Below are positions 43,172 through 53,510 of a DNA stretch of 64,000 nt, piece after piece. The notes beneath the pieces are model-generated. The model was not told the origin of the DNA. It was given only the letters and a program-made list of their open reading frames with translations, and did not search any database. The first letter of the stretch is position 1; every line of letters begins with the position of its first letter. Source of the DNA: Prevotella sp. (GTDB lineage Bacteria > Bacteroidota > Bacteroidia > Bacteroidales > Bacteroidaceae); contig JAFQQY010000015.1 in the NCBI GenBank assembly GCA_017410365.1, forward strand, positions 124,001 to 188,000. Reading direction: 5' to 3'. Made by a program: the position numbers and the translations under genes.

Positions 43172-44851
43172 TTATGGTAAAGGTAAATACCAGTTATTGG
43201 TATTCATAAGCAACTGGCGGAGATTGTCGTCAGTCTCGCCGTTACGCTTTGAAACAGGATCGGCAAGATAAGCAGCATCGCCACGGCGCAAAGCCACACG
43301 CATGAGGTCGTAGTAGCGATAGCCTTCGAATGCTCCTTCAAGTGCCATTTCATTGATAATCAGGTCCTCAACAAGCGGAATCTGATAGTCAATGGTATCC
43401 TGGCGTGTTGCAAGTGAATCCTGTGGCTGTGGCAATACATAGTATTCGTTGGCAGGACTGTCACCAGAACCGAACGAATGGATACCGATTGCACGCTCCT
43501 TAGGGAACAGAGTCTGGTCGAATGCAATCAAATCGCCTGCTGCCTGCTGCTCAAGACTGTCAACATACTGCTTTACATTGTCTGAACAAAGACCGTATTT
43601 CAGTACGGCGAATGCTGACTGTGGAAGACCTGAACGGTTGAGTGCCTCAGCATAGCGAAGATAAATCATCGGAGTGCGGTAGGTTACAATTCGGTTGCTC
43701 ACAATCTTGTTTATTGTCTGGCGCATGTTGTTGTCTTCAGAATACTCATCCTGACCGCCCGCTGCTCTAAGATTATAGATAAAATACAGACGGAGGTCGC
43801 CAACCAACAGTTCGTCAGCAAGACCAGCGGTAGGCGCATAGAGTGTGTCGGTTTCTGTATCTGTCTTATACTCCATGCAGTAAACCTGAGAAGCAGAGAG
43901 GTTGCGCATTGCCTTTGAAGGAATTACCTGATAGTAATACTTGTTCTCGCGTGTAGATTCAAAGATGTTGCTCAAATCACTTACAACACCGTCAAACACT
44001 CTTGCTTCCATCGGGATGAAGGTTTGGGCACCTGTATTACCAGAATAACCGCCAGAAGTGTATTGGAACTCTGTATTGTACCATGTTGCGCGACCAGAAC
44101 CGAGGGTTACCGGAGCATCTCTATCTGAGAGATAGTCATGATACCAGCGTGCTGCTTCCTCATAGCGGCCTGCCCAGAGACAGAGGTCGCCAAGGAGTGC
44201 CTTCACAGGAATGAAGAAAGAGGTTGATTGATATCCGTCAACGACACCCCAGCGTGGAAGTTCTTCTTCTGCGTATGGAGCGATGTCGGCAATGAAGTAT
44301 GAGCAGATGTCTGAGATAGAAGACTTAGGCATGTTCATTGCCTCGCGTGCCTCAATCTCTGTGAGCAGAGGCTTGGTTATGAGAGGCACGTTGCCGTAGG
44401 CCTGAGCCACCTGAAGGTAAGCCCAAGCACGGTAAGCCTTTACGACTGCATATTCTGCCTTGAAAATCTTATGTCCACGACGCTCAAGTGTGGTGTCTAC
44501 ATGATTCAGGAAGTAGTTGCAGTTGTTGATAACGGCATAGTAGTCGCTAACAGCATTGTACTTGTTTTCCTGTGAGAAGTCGAAAGCAGCAAGTCGCTTG
44601 AGGTCAGAATTGGCAGCCTCGGTAGTGGCAAGAAGGTCACCGCGCATCTCACCGAGCAGTACCACTCGGTCGGCAATAATCTGCATCTTGCCAATGATAC
44701 CCATGACACTGTAAACAGAGTCGGTTGGCTGATTCAACTGATTATCCTTCTCATACATTACAAGTTCAGAGTCGGTTTCCAGCATATCGCCACACGATGT
44801 GAAAACGCCCATTGCGCAGATGGCGCAAACTAACTTATATATATATTTCAT
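43172..44851 (-). CDS. SusD/RagB-type surface glycan-binding lipoprotein
   Basis: 559 residues. Lipoprotein signal with FTSCGDMLE (Cys20). SusD-like TPR core: YAVVNNCNYFLN-like, KAEYAVVKAYRAWAYLQVAQAYGNVPLI, LCLWAGRYEEAARWYHDYL; C-terminus with DLIINEMALEGAFEGYRYYDLMR. SusD partners cap their SusC pore and bind oligosaccharide at the cell surface. The gene lies 15 bases after its SusC partner. Confidence 0.94.
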   Translation of the reverse strand: MKYIYKLVCAICAMGVFTSCGDMLETDSELVMYEKDNQLNQPTDSVYSVMGIIGKMQIIADRVVLLGEMRGDLLATTEAANSDLKRLAAFDFSQENKYNAVSDYYAVINNCNYFLNHVDTTLERRGHKIFKAEYAVVKAYRAWAYLQVAQAYGNVPLITKPLLTEIEAREAMNMPKSSISDICSYFIADIAPYAEEELPRWGVVDGYQSTSFFIPVKALLGDLCLWAGRYEEAARWYHDYLSDRDAPVTLGSGRATWYNTEFQYTSGGYSGNTGAQTFIPMEARVFDGVVSDLSNIFESTRENKYYYQVIPSKAMRNLSASQVYCMEYKTDTETDTLYAPTAGLADELLVGDLRLYFIYNLRAAGGQDEYSEDNNMRQTINKIVSNRIVTYRTPMIYLRYAEALNRSGLPQSAFAVLKYGLCSDNVKQYVDSLEQQAAGDLIAFDQTLFPKERAIGIHSFGSGDSPANEYYVLPQPQDSLATRQDTIDYQIPLVEDLIINEMALEGAFEGYRYYDLMRVALRRGDAAYLADPVSKRNGETDDNLRQLLMNTNNWYLPLP

Positions 44852-44866
44852 AATAGTAACAGGATT

Positions 44867-47800
44867 TTAGAGATTAATGTTTATACCCATTGAGAATGAA
44901 CGGCCGGCAGAAAGGAGTCCGCGGTCGATGCCCTGATACAGTACACCATTTGACATTGCTGTCTCTGGATTAGAACCGAGATACTTAGAGATGGTGAACA
45001 GATTTGAAGCATTTCCCCAGATAGTTATACCCTGCAGGTATGTGCTGTTGACAGGGATATGGTAGCTGAGGGTAACAGAGCTGAGACGTAGATAACTGCC
45101 ATCCTCTATCCAGCGGTCACTGAAACGTGAGTTGCCCATTGGGTCGGTGTAGTTCACGCGTGGCATATTTGTAATCTGTCCTTCTGTTGTCCAGCGGTTG
45201 CCCATGGCTGTTGTCTGGTTCATGAAGTATGTACCGCCTTCGAGCAGTGAGCGCTGATAGTTATATACATCATTGCCCAGAGAGTAGTTGAAGGCTGCAG
45301 AGAGTGTCAGGTTCTTCCAGTTAACGGTTGTAAAGATGTTACCGTAGATGTCTGGGTTAGGATCGCCGATGATGGTACGGTCGTTCTTGTCGATTATGCC
45401 ATTGCCGTCGAAGTCCTTGAACTTAACATCGCCTGCCTCGAAATAAAGGCGGTCACCATTGGTTTGAACAATATACTTGCCTGCTGCCTTTGCCTCGGCA
45501 GATGTTGCATATACGCCTTCTGTCTTCCAACCGTAGAAGAGACCTACCGGTTGACCAACCTTTGTCTGGATGGCTGCGCCATAGATTTCTGTCTCGAAAG
45601 AACGGTTGTCGTTTGGCAGAGCTGTCACCTTGTTCTTATAATGACCGGCAGAAGCACCGAGTTCCCAGTTGAAGTCTTTCAAACTGAGCACCTTAACAGA
45701 TGCACGGGCATCGAAACCTTCGTTCTCAAGCTTGCCATCGTTGCTCCAGTTTTCCTTCAAGCCGCTGGTCCATGCCAACTGACTAAGTGAAAGGAGATTT
45801 GATGTCCAACTCTTGAAGTAGTTGAGTCGTACGTTCAGACGGTTGTTGAAGAAGTTTCCTTCAAGACCTGCTGTCAGGCGACTTGTTGTCTCCCACTGCA
45901 ACTCTGTGTTACCGATATTGCCGAGGGTAAGGCCTGTTACGTTGCTGCCAAGCATGCGGTTGGCAACGAAGTAGCTGCGTGATGCAGTATAGTCGATATC
46001 ATCGTTACCTGTCATATCGAAACCTAAGTTCAGACGCAGATAGTCAAGACCTCTGATGCCTGACAACCATTTCTCGTTGGTCATCACCCATGCACCTTCT
46101 ACGCTTGGGAAGATTCCCCATGTTGCACCGAGAAGGTCGAGTCCTGAAGCATCTTCACCGAAACGTGAAGAAGCGTGAGCAGAAACACCGGCATTAAGAT
46201 AGAAACGCTCTGCATAGTTGTAGCCAGCCTGAGCATACCACATCAGTTCGCGTGTCTTGTCGTCGGCACCTGTGGTCTTCTTGAACTGCAATGAGTTGTT
46301 CATGTTAGGTGTCTTGTCGTTACCTGTATTATAACCGCGCTGTGTTGTAAGGTTATAATCGTTGCTCAGATAGCGGAAACCTCCTATAAGGTTAATGCTG
46401 TTGGCGCCATAACGGTTGTTCCATGCCACTCGGGTGTCGCTCTGGATGGCTGTCTGGCGTGAAGCAAGACTCTGTGCATAGTTCTGGAGTGTTGTTCCTT
46501 CATCAAGTCCTTCTACTGTAAACGTAGGCACACCGTGGATTGGCAGATAGTAGTTCTCGTTAGTGTTTACGAGTCCGAGTGAGAAGTGCTCACTGATAGT
46601 GAGGTGCTTGTTCACCTTGTACTGTGGAGTGATAGAGAACATGATGATACGATTACCGTGTGAGTTACGGTTCTTGCCATCACCGTAGTGAAGGATTGCC
46701 GTAGGGTTGGCCAAGCGGCCCTTACCCTGGAACATTCCTTGCAGATAGTCGTCGGCCTCAGCGAAATACTGGCTTACGTTACCGTTCTTATCATAAGCGT
46801 ATGGAGAGAGGAACGGAGCCTTGGTAAGACCGAGGAATCCTGGTGATGTGATTACGCCTGACATAGGGTCGAGCGGAGCACCGTCGTCGAACAGGCTACG
46901 GTCAACATCGCTGTAAGACGCATCGAAACGCACGTCAAGGTTTCTTACCACCTCGATATCAGAGTTAAGGCGCATGCTAAAACGTGAGTAGTCGTTGCCT
47001 TTCAATGTGCTGTTGCCAAGTGAGTAGCCAACAGACAGGTTGTAAGATGCCACATTGTCACCTCCCTGAACATTGATACCGTAGTTCTGAGAGAATGCGT
47101 TCTCATAAACCTCATCCTTCCAATCGGTATTGTTGTGATACTGATTATAATAATAATAGTTAGGGTCGGTGTTGAGATACTTCATTGTTCCAACGTTTGC
47201 CATCTTGTCGGCGAGCATTTCTGTGGTGTAGAGTCTGTAGTCTTCTGCACCCATCATCTCCGGCAGACGAGGAACGAGCTCGTAGCGTCCGCTGATGTTA
47301 ACGTCAATCTTGGTTGCCATGCTCTTGCTGCGCTTAGTATTAATGATAAGAACACCGTTGGCACCCTTTGCGCCATAGAGAGCAGTACCGTTCTTCAATA
47401 CCTGAACGCTTTCGATATCATTGACATTGATATTGGCAAGCATGTTGTTGTAGTAACCGTCGTGAAGCATTTCACGGTTGTACTGCATATCCATAATCAC
47501 ACCGTCGATAACAACGAGCGGCTGAGAATTGGCATGTAGTGAGTTGATACCTTCAATAAGCATTGAGTTTCCGACACCAAGCAGTCCGCTGCGGTTTACT
47601 GTGCGGATATCGCCACCAAGACGCTGCTGGATGAGCGGGTCAACGCTTACTTCTGCCGTATTGTCAAAACCAACGGCCTCGGCACTGATGGTGGCAGATG
47701 TAGAAGCCTTATAGTCCTGACTGAAAGCAGAATGAAACATATTGGCATCAGCCTTGCCGTCAGAAATGGCACGCTGCTGTATATTGTATCCGTCAACGCT

Positions 47801-48037
47801 CATAGAAACGGAACGTGTATAGTCGGGAACCTTCAGTTCGTAGTTACCCTTCTCATCGGTCATGGCAGTATAGCGGGAATCGCCGTAGGCAGAAACAATA
47901 ACACCAGCCAATGGCTTGCCTGTAGATGCATCTACCACTCTACCTGTCACAGTATTCATTTTATCCTGTGCCGCAACTGCGACTGAGCCACACATTGCCA
48001 GTGCCACACAGGCTGTCTTATAGAATTTACTAATCAT
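44867..48037 (-). CDS. SusC/RagA-type TonB-dependent outer-membrane transporter
   Basis: 1056 residues, signal peptide ending VAAQ. Carboxypeptidase-regulatory-like domain at about 30-110 (VTGRVVDASTGKPLAGVIVSA), plug domain at about 140-235 (NDIESVQVLKNGTALYGAKG, ANGVLIINTKR), then a barrel ending GININL. It imports glycan fragments across the outer membrane with TonB energy, together with the SusD product next door. A 126-base gap with a repeat element separates it from the fasciclin gene upstream. Confidence 0.95.
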   Translation of the reverse strand: MISKFYKTACVALAMCGSVAVAAQDKMNTVTGRVVDASTGKPLAGVIVSAYGDSRYTAMTDEKGNYELKVPDYTRSVSMSVDGYNIQQRAISDGKADANMFHSAFSQDYKASTSATISAEAVGFDNTAEVSVDPLIQQRLGGDIRTVNRSGLLGVGNSMLIEGINSLHANSQPLVVIDGVIMDMQYNREMLHDGYYNNMLANINVNDIESVQVLKNGTALYGAKGANGVLIINTKRSKSMATKIDVNISGRYELVPRLPEMMGAEDYRLYTTEMLADKMANVGTMKYLNTDPNYYYYNQYHNNTDWKDEVYENAFSQNYGINVQGGDNVASYNLSVGYSLGNSTLKGNDYSRFSMRLNSDIEVVRNLDVRFDASYSDVDRSLFDDGAPLDPMSGVITSPGFLGLTKAPFLSPYAYDKNGNVSQYFAEADDYLQGMFQGKGRLANPTAILHYGDGKNRNSHGNRIIMFSITPQYKVNKHLTISEHFSLGLVNTNENYYLPIHGVPTFTVEGLDEGTTLQNYAQSLASRQTAIQSDTRVAWNNRYGANSINLIGGFRYLSNDYNLTTQRGYNTGNDKTPNMNNSLQFKKTTGADDKTRELMWYAQAGYNYAERFYLNAGVSAHASSRFGEDASGLDLLGATWGIFPSVEGAWVMTNEKWLSGIRGLDYLRLNLGFDMTGNDDIDYTASRSYFVANRMLGSNVTGLTLGNIGNTELQWETTSRLTAGLEGNFFNNRLNVRLNYFKSWTSNLLSLSQLAWTSGLKENWSNDGKLENEGFDARASVKVLSLKDFNWELGASAGHYKNKVTALPNDNRSFETEIYGAAIQTKVGQPVGLFYGWKTEGVYATSAEAKAAGKYIVQTNGDRLYFEAGDVKFKDFDGNGIIDKNDRTIIGDPNPDIYGNIFTTVNWKNLTLSAAFNYSLGNDVYNYQRSLLEGGTYFMNQTTAMGNRWTTEGQITNMPRVNYTDPMGNSRFSDRWIEDGSYLRLSSVTLSYHIPVNSTYLQGITIWGNASNLFTISKYLGSNPETAMSNGVLYQGIDRGLLSAGRSFSMGININL

Positions 48038-48055
48038 AATCTTTATTATTTAAAT

Positions 48056-48172
48056 TAGGAGTTCAGAAGTTCGGGAGTTCAGGAGTTCAGACGTATGCTT
48101 TGGTAGCAATCTTTAATCCTTATTCTTTAATCCTTAATCCCCAATCTTCAATCCTTCAATTCTTCAATCCTT
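48056..48172. repeat. Intergenic repeat element, copy 2
   Basis: GGAGTTCAG-type units, the 40-base core at 48082-48121 shared with 39666-39705, then TTCAATCCTTAATCC-type units. It fills the gap between a fasciclin gene and the next susC. Confidence 0.7.
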
Positions 48173-49780
48173 AGATACATCACTTCTTGGCCTGAGATAA
48201 ATACAATCCAGATACATCTCGCGTGAATACTTAGAGTTTTCACGGGCAAGGATAGAGCATGTGAGCTTAACACTTACCTTCAACTCGGTGTTGTCGTAGT
48301 TGCAGGCAGGGAGGTAGAATGACTCGGCGAGCACTACTGTATCAACGCGTGCCGGGTCGGTCTTGAACTGGGTGTTACCGCAATTAAATGTCTTGCTGTT
48401 ACCCAAAGTGTCAACATAGTTTACTGTTGCCTTGAACTTGCAAGGATTAAACTCCTGGTCCTTATGGGTAATGGTGCGTGGCAATACTATGGCACAGATG
48501 TCATAGTGACCGCTTAGGGTATTGTCAAGACGGAAAGTCATCTCCCAGTTTGAAGTTGCCTTCTCTGGGATAATCTGCAGATAACCGCCATCAGAAATAC
48601 TGTCGCCTGCTATACGGCGTGAGTTGTAGCTGCAAAGCTTGTCTTCTGTAACATAGTACATGTTCTCCGCCTCACTCCATATAGGACGGAAGTAGGTCTG
48701 CTCTGGTGTGAACGGCCACAGGTTAACCTTATAGAGAACACCGTTGCTGGCATCAACTGGAGTTGCCTGACTGAGAATACCGCCTGCCTCAAACGGTTTC
48801 TTGAACACGTGATAGATTGGCTTGTTGTTGGTAACGTTGCGACGAACATACTGAACAGAAGTAAGCGAGTCGTTAACAGACAACTGGTCGGTCATATTGA
48901 ACACAGCATCGTCGATGAGTGCACGGTGAGCCCAATACTGCTGTATTGAGTCGCGCTTAGCCACCTTCTTGTCATAAACGAAATACTTGGCTGCTTCATC
49001 GTATGCCTGCTGCCATGCTATTTTAGTTGGAGCGATGAACCAATACATTGAGTCCTCGGCATTGATATAGCCAACGCGGTCAAGGAATCGGTTGCGCTCA
49101 ATGATAACTGAGTCAACATATACTGGCACACCCTCTATAATGCCGCTTGAAACAGAGTTGTCGGCATCGAAGAAGTCTTCGTCGTACTTACGGATAAATG
49201 CTCCGATAGTACTGAACTCAGGTATGTCGCAAAGCATTTCAAACAGACTGCGCTCGTAAGGCAGTGGCTGTGCTGCGATATGAAGAACACCATTCTTTGT
49301 GTAGATGTTTGACTTTGTTATTGAAACGCCCTCAATGGTATTGCTGCCAATCTCAACGTGCTTCTTGTTGAGCAGAAGCATACGGTCGCTCTTGGCTGGG
49401 ATAGAAACCAATTTGCGTGAGATGTGGTTCAGTACAAAGAACTTCTCAACGACAGAGTCGCCCTGTGCTGTCTGCACGAGCTGAAGAAGAGAGTCTTTAT
49501 TGAATGTACCGTTAACAGGTGCCACAACAGTAAACGACTGACCGCCATCAAGCAGTTCAGCATAGCTTACCGGAGTCTTCTTGTGCTGACGGAATATCTT
49601 TGTTTCCTCAAGCACTTCGCAGAAATCGCTCAGCTGCTGTTCTGACTTCAGCTGCTGCCACAATGTGAGATTGTTGCCGCCAGAAGTGTTTGTGCCATTA
49701 TAGTGGTCATCCCAATCAGAACAACCATATAGTCCGCAGACTATTCCAATGGCGCATATTGCTTTATAGAACTTATTCAT
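48164..49780 (-). CDS. Fasciclin-domain surface lipoprotein (538 aa)
   Basis: Lipobox YGCSDWDD (Cys20). Fasciclin-type stretches: SFTVVAPVNGTFNKDSLLQ, KFFVLNHISRKL and GVLHIAAQPLPYERS in the first domain, and a second weaker one (YWFIAPTKIAWQQAYDEA, NGVLYKVNLWPF). The C-terminal beta-sandwich (about 390-530) resembles a ligand-binding domain (MTFRLDNTLSGHYDICAIVL). It takes the place usually held by surface glycan-binding proteins of Sus-like operons. It lies 40 bases after the 642-residue fasciclin gene. Confidence 0.82.
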   Translation of the reverse strand: MNKFYKAICAIGIVCGLYGCSDWDDHYNGTNTSGGNNLTLWQQLKSEQQLSDFCEVLEETKIFRQHKKTPVSYAELLDGGQSFTVVAPVNGTFNKDSLLQLVQTAQGDSVVEKFFVLNHISRKLVSIPAKSDRMLLLNKKHVEIGSNTIEGVSITKSNIYTKNGVLHIAAQPLPYERSLFEMLCDIPEFSTIGAFIRKYDEDFFDADNSVSSGIIEGVPVYVDSVIIERNRFLDRVGYINAEDSMYWFIAPTKIAWQQAYDEAAKYFVYDKKVAKRDSIQQYWAHRALIDDAVFNMTDQLSVNDSLTSVQYVRRNVTNNKPIYHVFKKPFEAGGILSQATPVDASNGVLYKVNLWPFTPEQTYFRPIWSEAENMYYVTEDKLCSYNSRRIAGDSISDGGYLQIIPEKATSNWEMTFRLDNTLSGHYDICAIVLPRTITHKDQEFNPCKFKATVNYVDTLGNSKTFNCGNTQFKTDPARVDTVVLAESFYLPACNYDNTELKVSVKLTCSILARENSKYSREMYLDCIYLRPRSDVSKD

Positions 49781-49820
49781 AATTCTTAAGTTTATAAGTT
49801 TTTTATATTTCTCCCTTTAA

Positions 49821-51749
49821 TTAATGAGTGTCTTCACCTTCAGGACTTCCATAAACACTCTTAGGACAGAGTTCGATATAGTCGAATGACCAGTAACGCT
49901 CTGAATCATCGAGTACCTGACGGAAACGCAAGTAGTATGTCTGTTCTGAATCGAGATACTTGGTTGTGAGCACACGGCGCAGGTTCCAGTTGTTGTTACG
50001 CAGCGGACCTTCGGCATCCCATGGGCGGTAGCTGTCCATAGCCTTCATATATCCCTTGTTGTGCATAGCCTTGTCGTTTGCTACATTCTCGTCAGGATCG
50101 TCGGTATCCTCTACCCAACCGATGTTTGGATCTGGTCCATAAACACGGAGGTCAACAGGAATACCGCAAGGTTCGTTGTTCAGATAAACCTGAACTACAC
50201 CACGCTCCTCACCTACTGTATAGCCGAGACGAACCTCGTATGTGCCTGATGGTACTGGAGGGAGTTTGAATGAAACGTCGAAGATACCACTGATACAAAC
50301 GGCATTTGCCTGGTATGAGTTCCAATAACCTACGTCACTGTGAACACCTACGTATGTCTCATCGCTTACAATCCAGTCGGTGATATACTGGTTCTTGAAT
50401 CCTGTAAGAATATCCTCACCATAACGGCCACGGCCATTACAATTCATGAAGTCAGGGCTAAGCACTGTTGCATCGATACGGATGCGGCAGTTAAGAACAA
50501 CGTCGCGAACCTGTGTGGTATAGGCAAGGATGTTGTCGAGATAATGATAAACACCATTGAGCGCATTCTGGTCGGTAGAACCTGACTCTGATGGTGAAAG
50601 CACCTTTACACCACGAACCTTAACATTGTTCTGCAGGCCCTTGCGGTTGATGAATAGACCGGCAGAAGGACCAGCGAAACGCATGATTGTACCAGGACAC
50701 ATTGTCTCGTAGAACTCTTCTGGGTCACTGATAGATGTGTACCAGCAGTGCTCACGAAGCTCGCCCGACATTACCCAGCTGTTATACTGGCCAATGCGTG
50801 GCAACAAGTGGTAGCTGATAAAGCGGTTGAGCGGATTCTTGCGATGACGTGGATTGTCGTCGTAAAGTCCAGCATCTTCTGGATAGGTCTGATCGTAAAC
50901 CTTCTTTGCATATGCTGTAAGGTCTTCGATGGTGTAGATACCGTGCTTTGCATATACAGAGTCAGTCTCAACAAAAGCAGTGTATTTGAAGAAACGCTTC
51001 TCCGGCCAGAAAGAACGGGTGTAGAGTGCAGAACCTGATGTACAGCGTACCATAGCACCTGTGTGAACAGAATCTATACCGCAAGAATAAGTCTCGTCGA
51101 TATACTTAACCAATGAGTCTGCCATACCTGTGAGCTCCAATGCCTGTGAGAAGAGGGTCAGGGTTGAGTCTTCTGCAATCTTGTCAGGCAGGAGAAGGCT
51201 GCTTGAGGTGATAACGTTGTCGATAACATGAACAACACCGTTGGTAACAGAGTCGTCACGCTCAATAATACGCGCGTTCTTATTTATATAATATATAAGA
51301 GCGTTATTGTTATAAACGTCAGAGTCACTTGACAATACGATATAACCATCGTCCATGTTAAGTTCAGGAAGCGAACCTTCACTGATATCGGTTGTGAAGA
51401 AAGCACCTTTCTTGATGATGTGGGTACGGGCGAGAGTGTCGCAGGTCTCGGTAGGAATATCTGCAACAGACATATAGCCCATCTTTGTCACATACTTGTA
51501 CATAGCATCGTTTGTAGGAGCAAACAATGTAAAGTTACCGTATGTAGAAAGCAAAGAGAAATAAGGTGTGCGCTTCAACACATCGATGAAGTCGCTAAAC
51601 TGCTCTGGGTTCTCTTCAAGCAATCCGGCTGCTGTGAGTTTTGTTGATGTATAATAGTTCATAGGAACATCATCATCATTATCAACACATGCCGCAACAC
51701 TGAAGATTACGCAAAATGCGCAGATGATATATTTAAATTTTGCAATCAT
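49821..51749 (-). CDS. Fasciclin-domain surface lipoprotein (642 aa)
   Basis: Lipobox VAACVDNDDD (Cys21). First fasciclin domain about 40-190: NFTLFAPTNDAMYKYV, CDTLARTHIIKKGAFF and NGVVHVIDNVITSSS; a second at about 195-410 (YHYLDNILAY). A C-terminal beta-sandwich (about 460-630: FDVSFKLPPVPSGTYEVRLG, ERYWSFDYIELCP) looks like a carbohydrate-binding fold. Likely attached to the outer membrane and working with the adjacent SusC/D pairs. It lies 38 bases after the SusD gene. Confidence 0.84.
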   Translation of the reverse strand: MIAKFKYIICAFCVIFSVAACVDNDDDVPMNYYTSTKLTAAGLLEENPEQFSDFIDVLKRTPYFSLLSTYGNFTLFAPTNDAMYKYVTKMGYMSVADIPTETCDTLARTHIIKKGAFFTTDISEGSLPELNMDDGYIVLSSDSDVYNNNALIYYINKNARIIERDDSVTNGVVHVIDNVITSSSLLLPDKIAEDSTLTLFSQALELTGMADSLVKYIDETYSCGIDSVHTGAMVRCTSGSALYTRSFWPEKRFFKYTAFVETDSVYAKHGIYTIEDLTAYAKKVYDQTYPEDAGLYDDNPRHRKNPLNRFISYHLLPRIGQYNSWVMSGELREHCWYTSISDPEEFYETMCPGTIMRFAGPSAGLFINRKGLQNNVKVRGVKVLSPSESGSTDQNALNGVYHYLDNILAYTTQVRDVVLNCRIRIDATVLSPDFMNCNGRGRYGEDILTGFKNQYITDWIVSDETYVGVHSDVGYWNSYQANAVCISGIFDVSFKLPPVPSGTYEVRLGYTVGEERGVVQVYLNNEPCGIPVDLRVYGPDPNIGWVEDTDDPDENVANDKAMHNKGYMKAMDSYRPWDAEGPLRNNNWNLRRVLTTKYLDSEQTYYLRFRQVLDDSERYWSFDYIELCPKSVYGSPEGEDTH

Positions 51750-51787
51750 ATCTTTTCGTATTTACTTATTACTTAATCAAAAAACTC

Positions 51788-53473
51788 TTATTTTGTCAGC
51801 TCAGAGTCTTCATCCTTACCGTATGCCGGATTCTGAACGAGCAGCGGATTGACCTTCAACTCGCTCTTTGCGTATGGGAAGTAGATGATGTTAGGGTCTG
51901 CCAATTTAATCTTGATGGCGTTAACATTCTCTATGTACTTGCGTGACGCGAGAGTAACAAGGCGGTTGGTGTTGCCGTCGCGGCGTGATACGCGGACGAG
52001 GTCGAACCAGCGCTTACCCTCGAAGAGGAACTCACGATGACGCTCTTCCATAAGGAGGTCTTCCATAGCAGCCTTGGTCTGGATGTAGTCAGCCATCTTC
52101 AAGGTGTCTGAACGAGAAACGCTTGTTACGTCGTTGGCACGCTTGTTGACGATATTAATCATTGTGAATGCTGCCGGATAGTCTTCTGGACTGCGCTGTA
52201 TGAGAGCTTCGGCCTTGATAAGCAACATATCGCTCAGACGGTAGAAAATCCAGTTGGCATAACTGTTGGCACGCATGCTTGTTGCCAACTTAAGAGATTT
52301 CTCGTCTGTTACATTCTGTGTTGTATAGCTAACATTGGTATAAGCATACTTTCTAACAAGATAGCGAGACGCGTCTTCTTCAACACTTTCGTAAGCACGG
52401 CCGTCGGTCTTCTTGAACAGGATGTTTGTACCTAAGGCAACATCCTTGCGCAGGAAGTCAGGAGCGCTTAAGCGACCTACAGGATTGTTTGAGTTTCCGT
52501 AATAGTTGCTTACCCATGTGTTCTGACGGGTCTGGTTGTCCTGGAAATACAACTCGAAGATGCTTTCGAAAGAGTTGCCTTCGCCGAAAGTCAGGTTATA
52601 GGCATTGCCGCAGTTTGTACTACCTGTTGGCTTGGTGAGCAACATTGGTATTTCACCGAAGAGTCCGATGGTGTTTACGTTACCCTCACGCTCAATCATC
52701 TCATCGTATTGCTGACGTTTGTAGTTGATAACCATATCGCAATACTTGATAGAGTTGTCCCAGTCGCCCTTCCAGAGGTAGAGGTCGGCAAGCAGTGCAT
52801 AGATAGCATAACGTGTAATCTTGCATGAGTTCTGCCACTGATTTGCACTCTCATCTGTATAATAACGGCGAACAGCATCGTCCTTTACACTCTCCAGATT
52901 TACGATGAGCGAGTCGAGCACGTCATTGAACGGAGTTGCTGGAATTACGTAGTTCTGGGTGTCGTCATCAAGACTCGGACGTGTTGTATAAGGCACGTCG
53001 CGGAATGTACGGATGAGGTAGAAGTAGCACAATGCCCTGATGGCAGATGCTTCTGCTACGTTTGCCTTCATCTCGGCTTCTGTATAGTTAGGGTCTATCT
53101 TCTGAACCTGTGGAGCATAATAGCAAACAGTGTTACAATAGTTGATAGCCTCATAGAAGCTTGACCAGTTGCACATCGGGTTAGAAGGAAGGATGTTCTC
53201 CTTGAGAATCTCATTTATTTCATTTGGCACGTTGCTTCCCAAACGAAGGTTGTCAGAACGCAACTCGCCCCATACGCCCATTCTTACAAGACAGTTCTCT
53301 TTTTCCAAAGCCTCGTAACAGCTGTTCATAACGCTGGTAACGTCGGCCTTTTCTGTCCAGTAGTTTTCAAGCACAACCTCGTTCATCGGCAGGATTTCAA
53401 GGAAATCATCACAGCTTGACAAACTGCAGGCAATGCAGATGGCGCAGAATATGTTTTTTATCTTGGTAATCAT
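51788..53473 (-). CDS. SusD/RagB-type surface glycan-binding lipoprotein
   Basis: 561 residues. Lipobox LSSCDDFLE (Cys20). SusD hallmarks: SVMNSCYEALEKE, EASAIRALCYFYLIRTFRDVPY, YALLADLYLWKGDWDNSIKYCD, and MEERHREFLFEGKRWFDLVR near the end. Partner of the SusC protein encoded 37 bases upstream. It differs strongly from the second SusD, so the two pairs probably bind different glycan fragments. Confidence 0.95.
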   Translation of the reverse strand: MITKIKNIFCAICIACSLSSCDDFLEILPMNEVVLENYWTEKADVTSVMNSCYEALEKENCLVRMGVWGELRSDNLRLGSNVPNEINEILKENILPSNPMCNWSSFYEAINYCNTVCYYAPQVQKIDPNYTEAEMKANVAEASAIRALCYFYLIRTFRDVPYTTRPSLDDDTQNYVIPATPFNDVLDSLIVNLESVKDDAVRRYYTDESANQWQNSCKITRYAIYALLADLYLWKGDWDNSIKYCDMVINYKRQQYDEMIEREGNVNTIGLFGEIPMLLTKPTGSTNCGNAYNLTFGEGNSFESIFELYFQDNQTRQNTWVSNYYGNSNNPVGRLSAPDFLRKDVALGTNILFKKTDGRAYESVEEDASRYLVRKYAYTNVSYTTQNVTDEKSLKLATSMRANSYANWIFYRLSDMLLIKAEALIQRSPEDYPAAFTMINIVNKRANDVTSVSRSDTLKMADYIQTKAAMEDLLMEERHREFLFEGKRWFDLVRVSRRDGNTNRLVTLASRKYIENVNAIKIKLADPNIIYFPYAKSELKVNPLLVQNPAYGKDEDSELTK

Positions 53474-53510
53474 ATATTTGTTATATTTCTAATTACACAT
53501 TATATATTAT

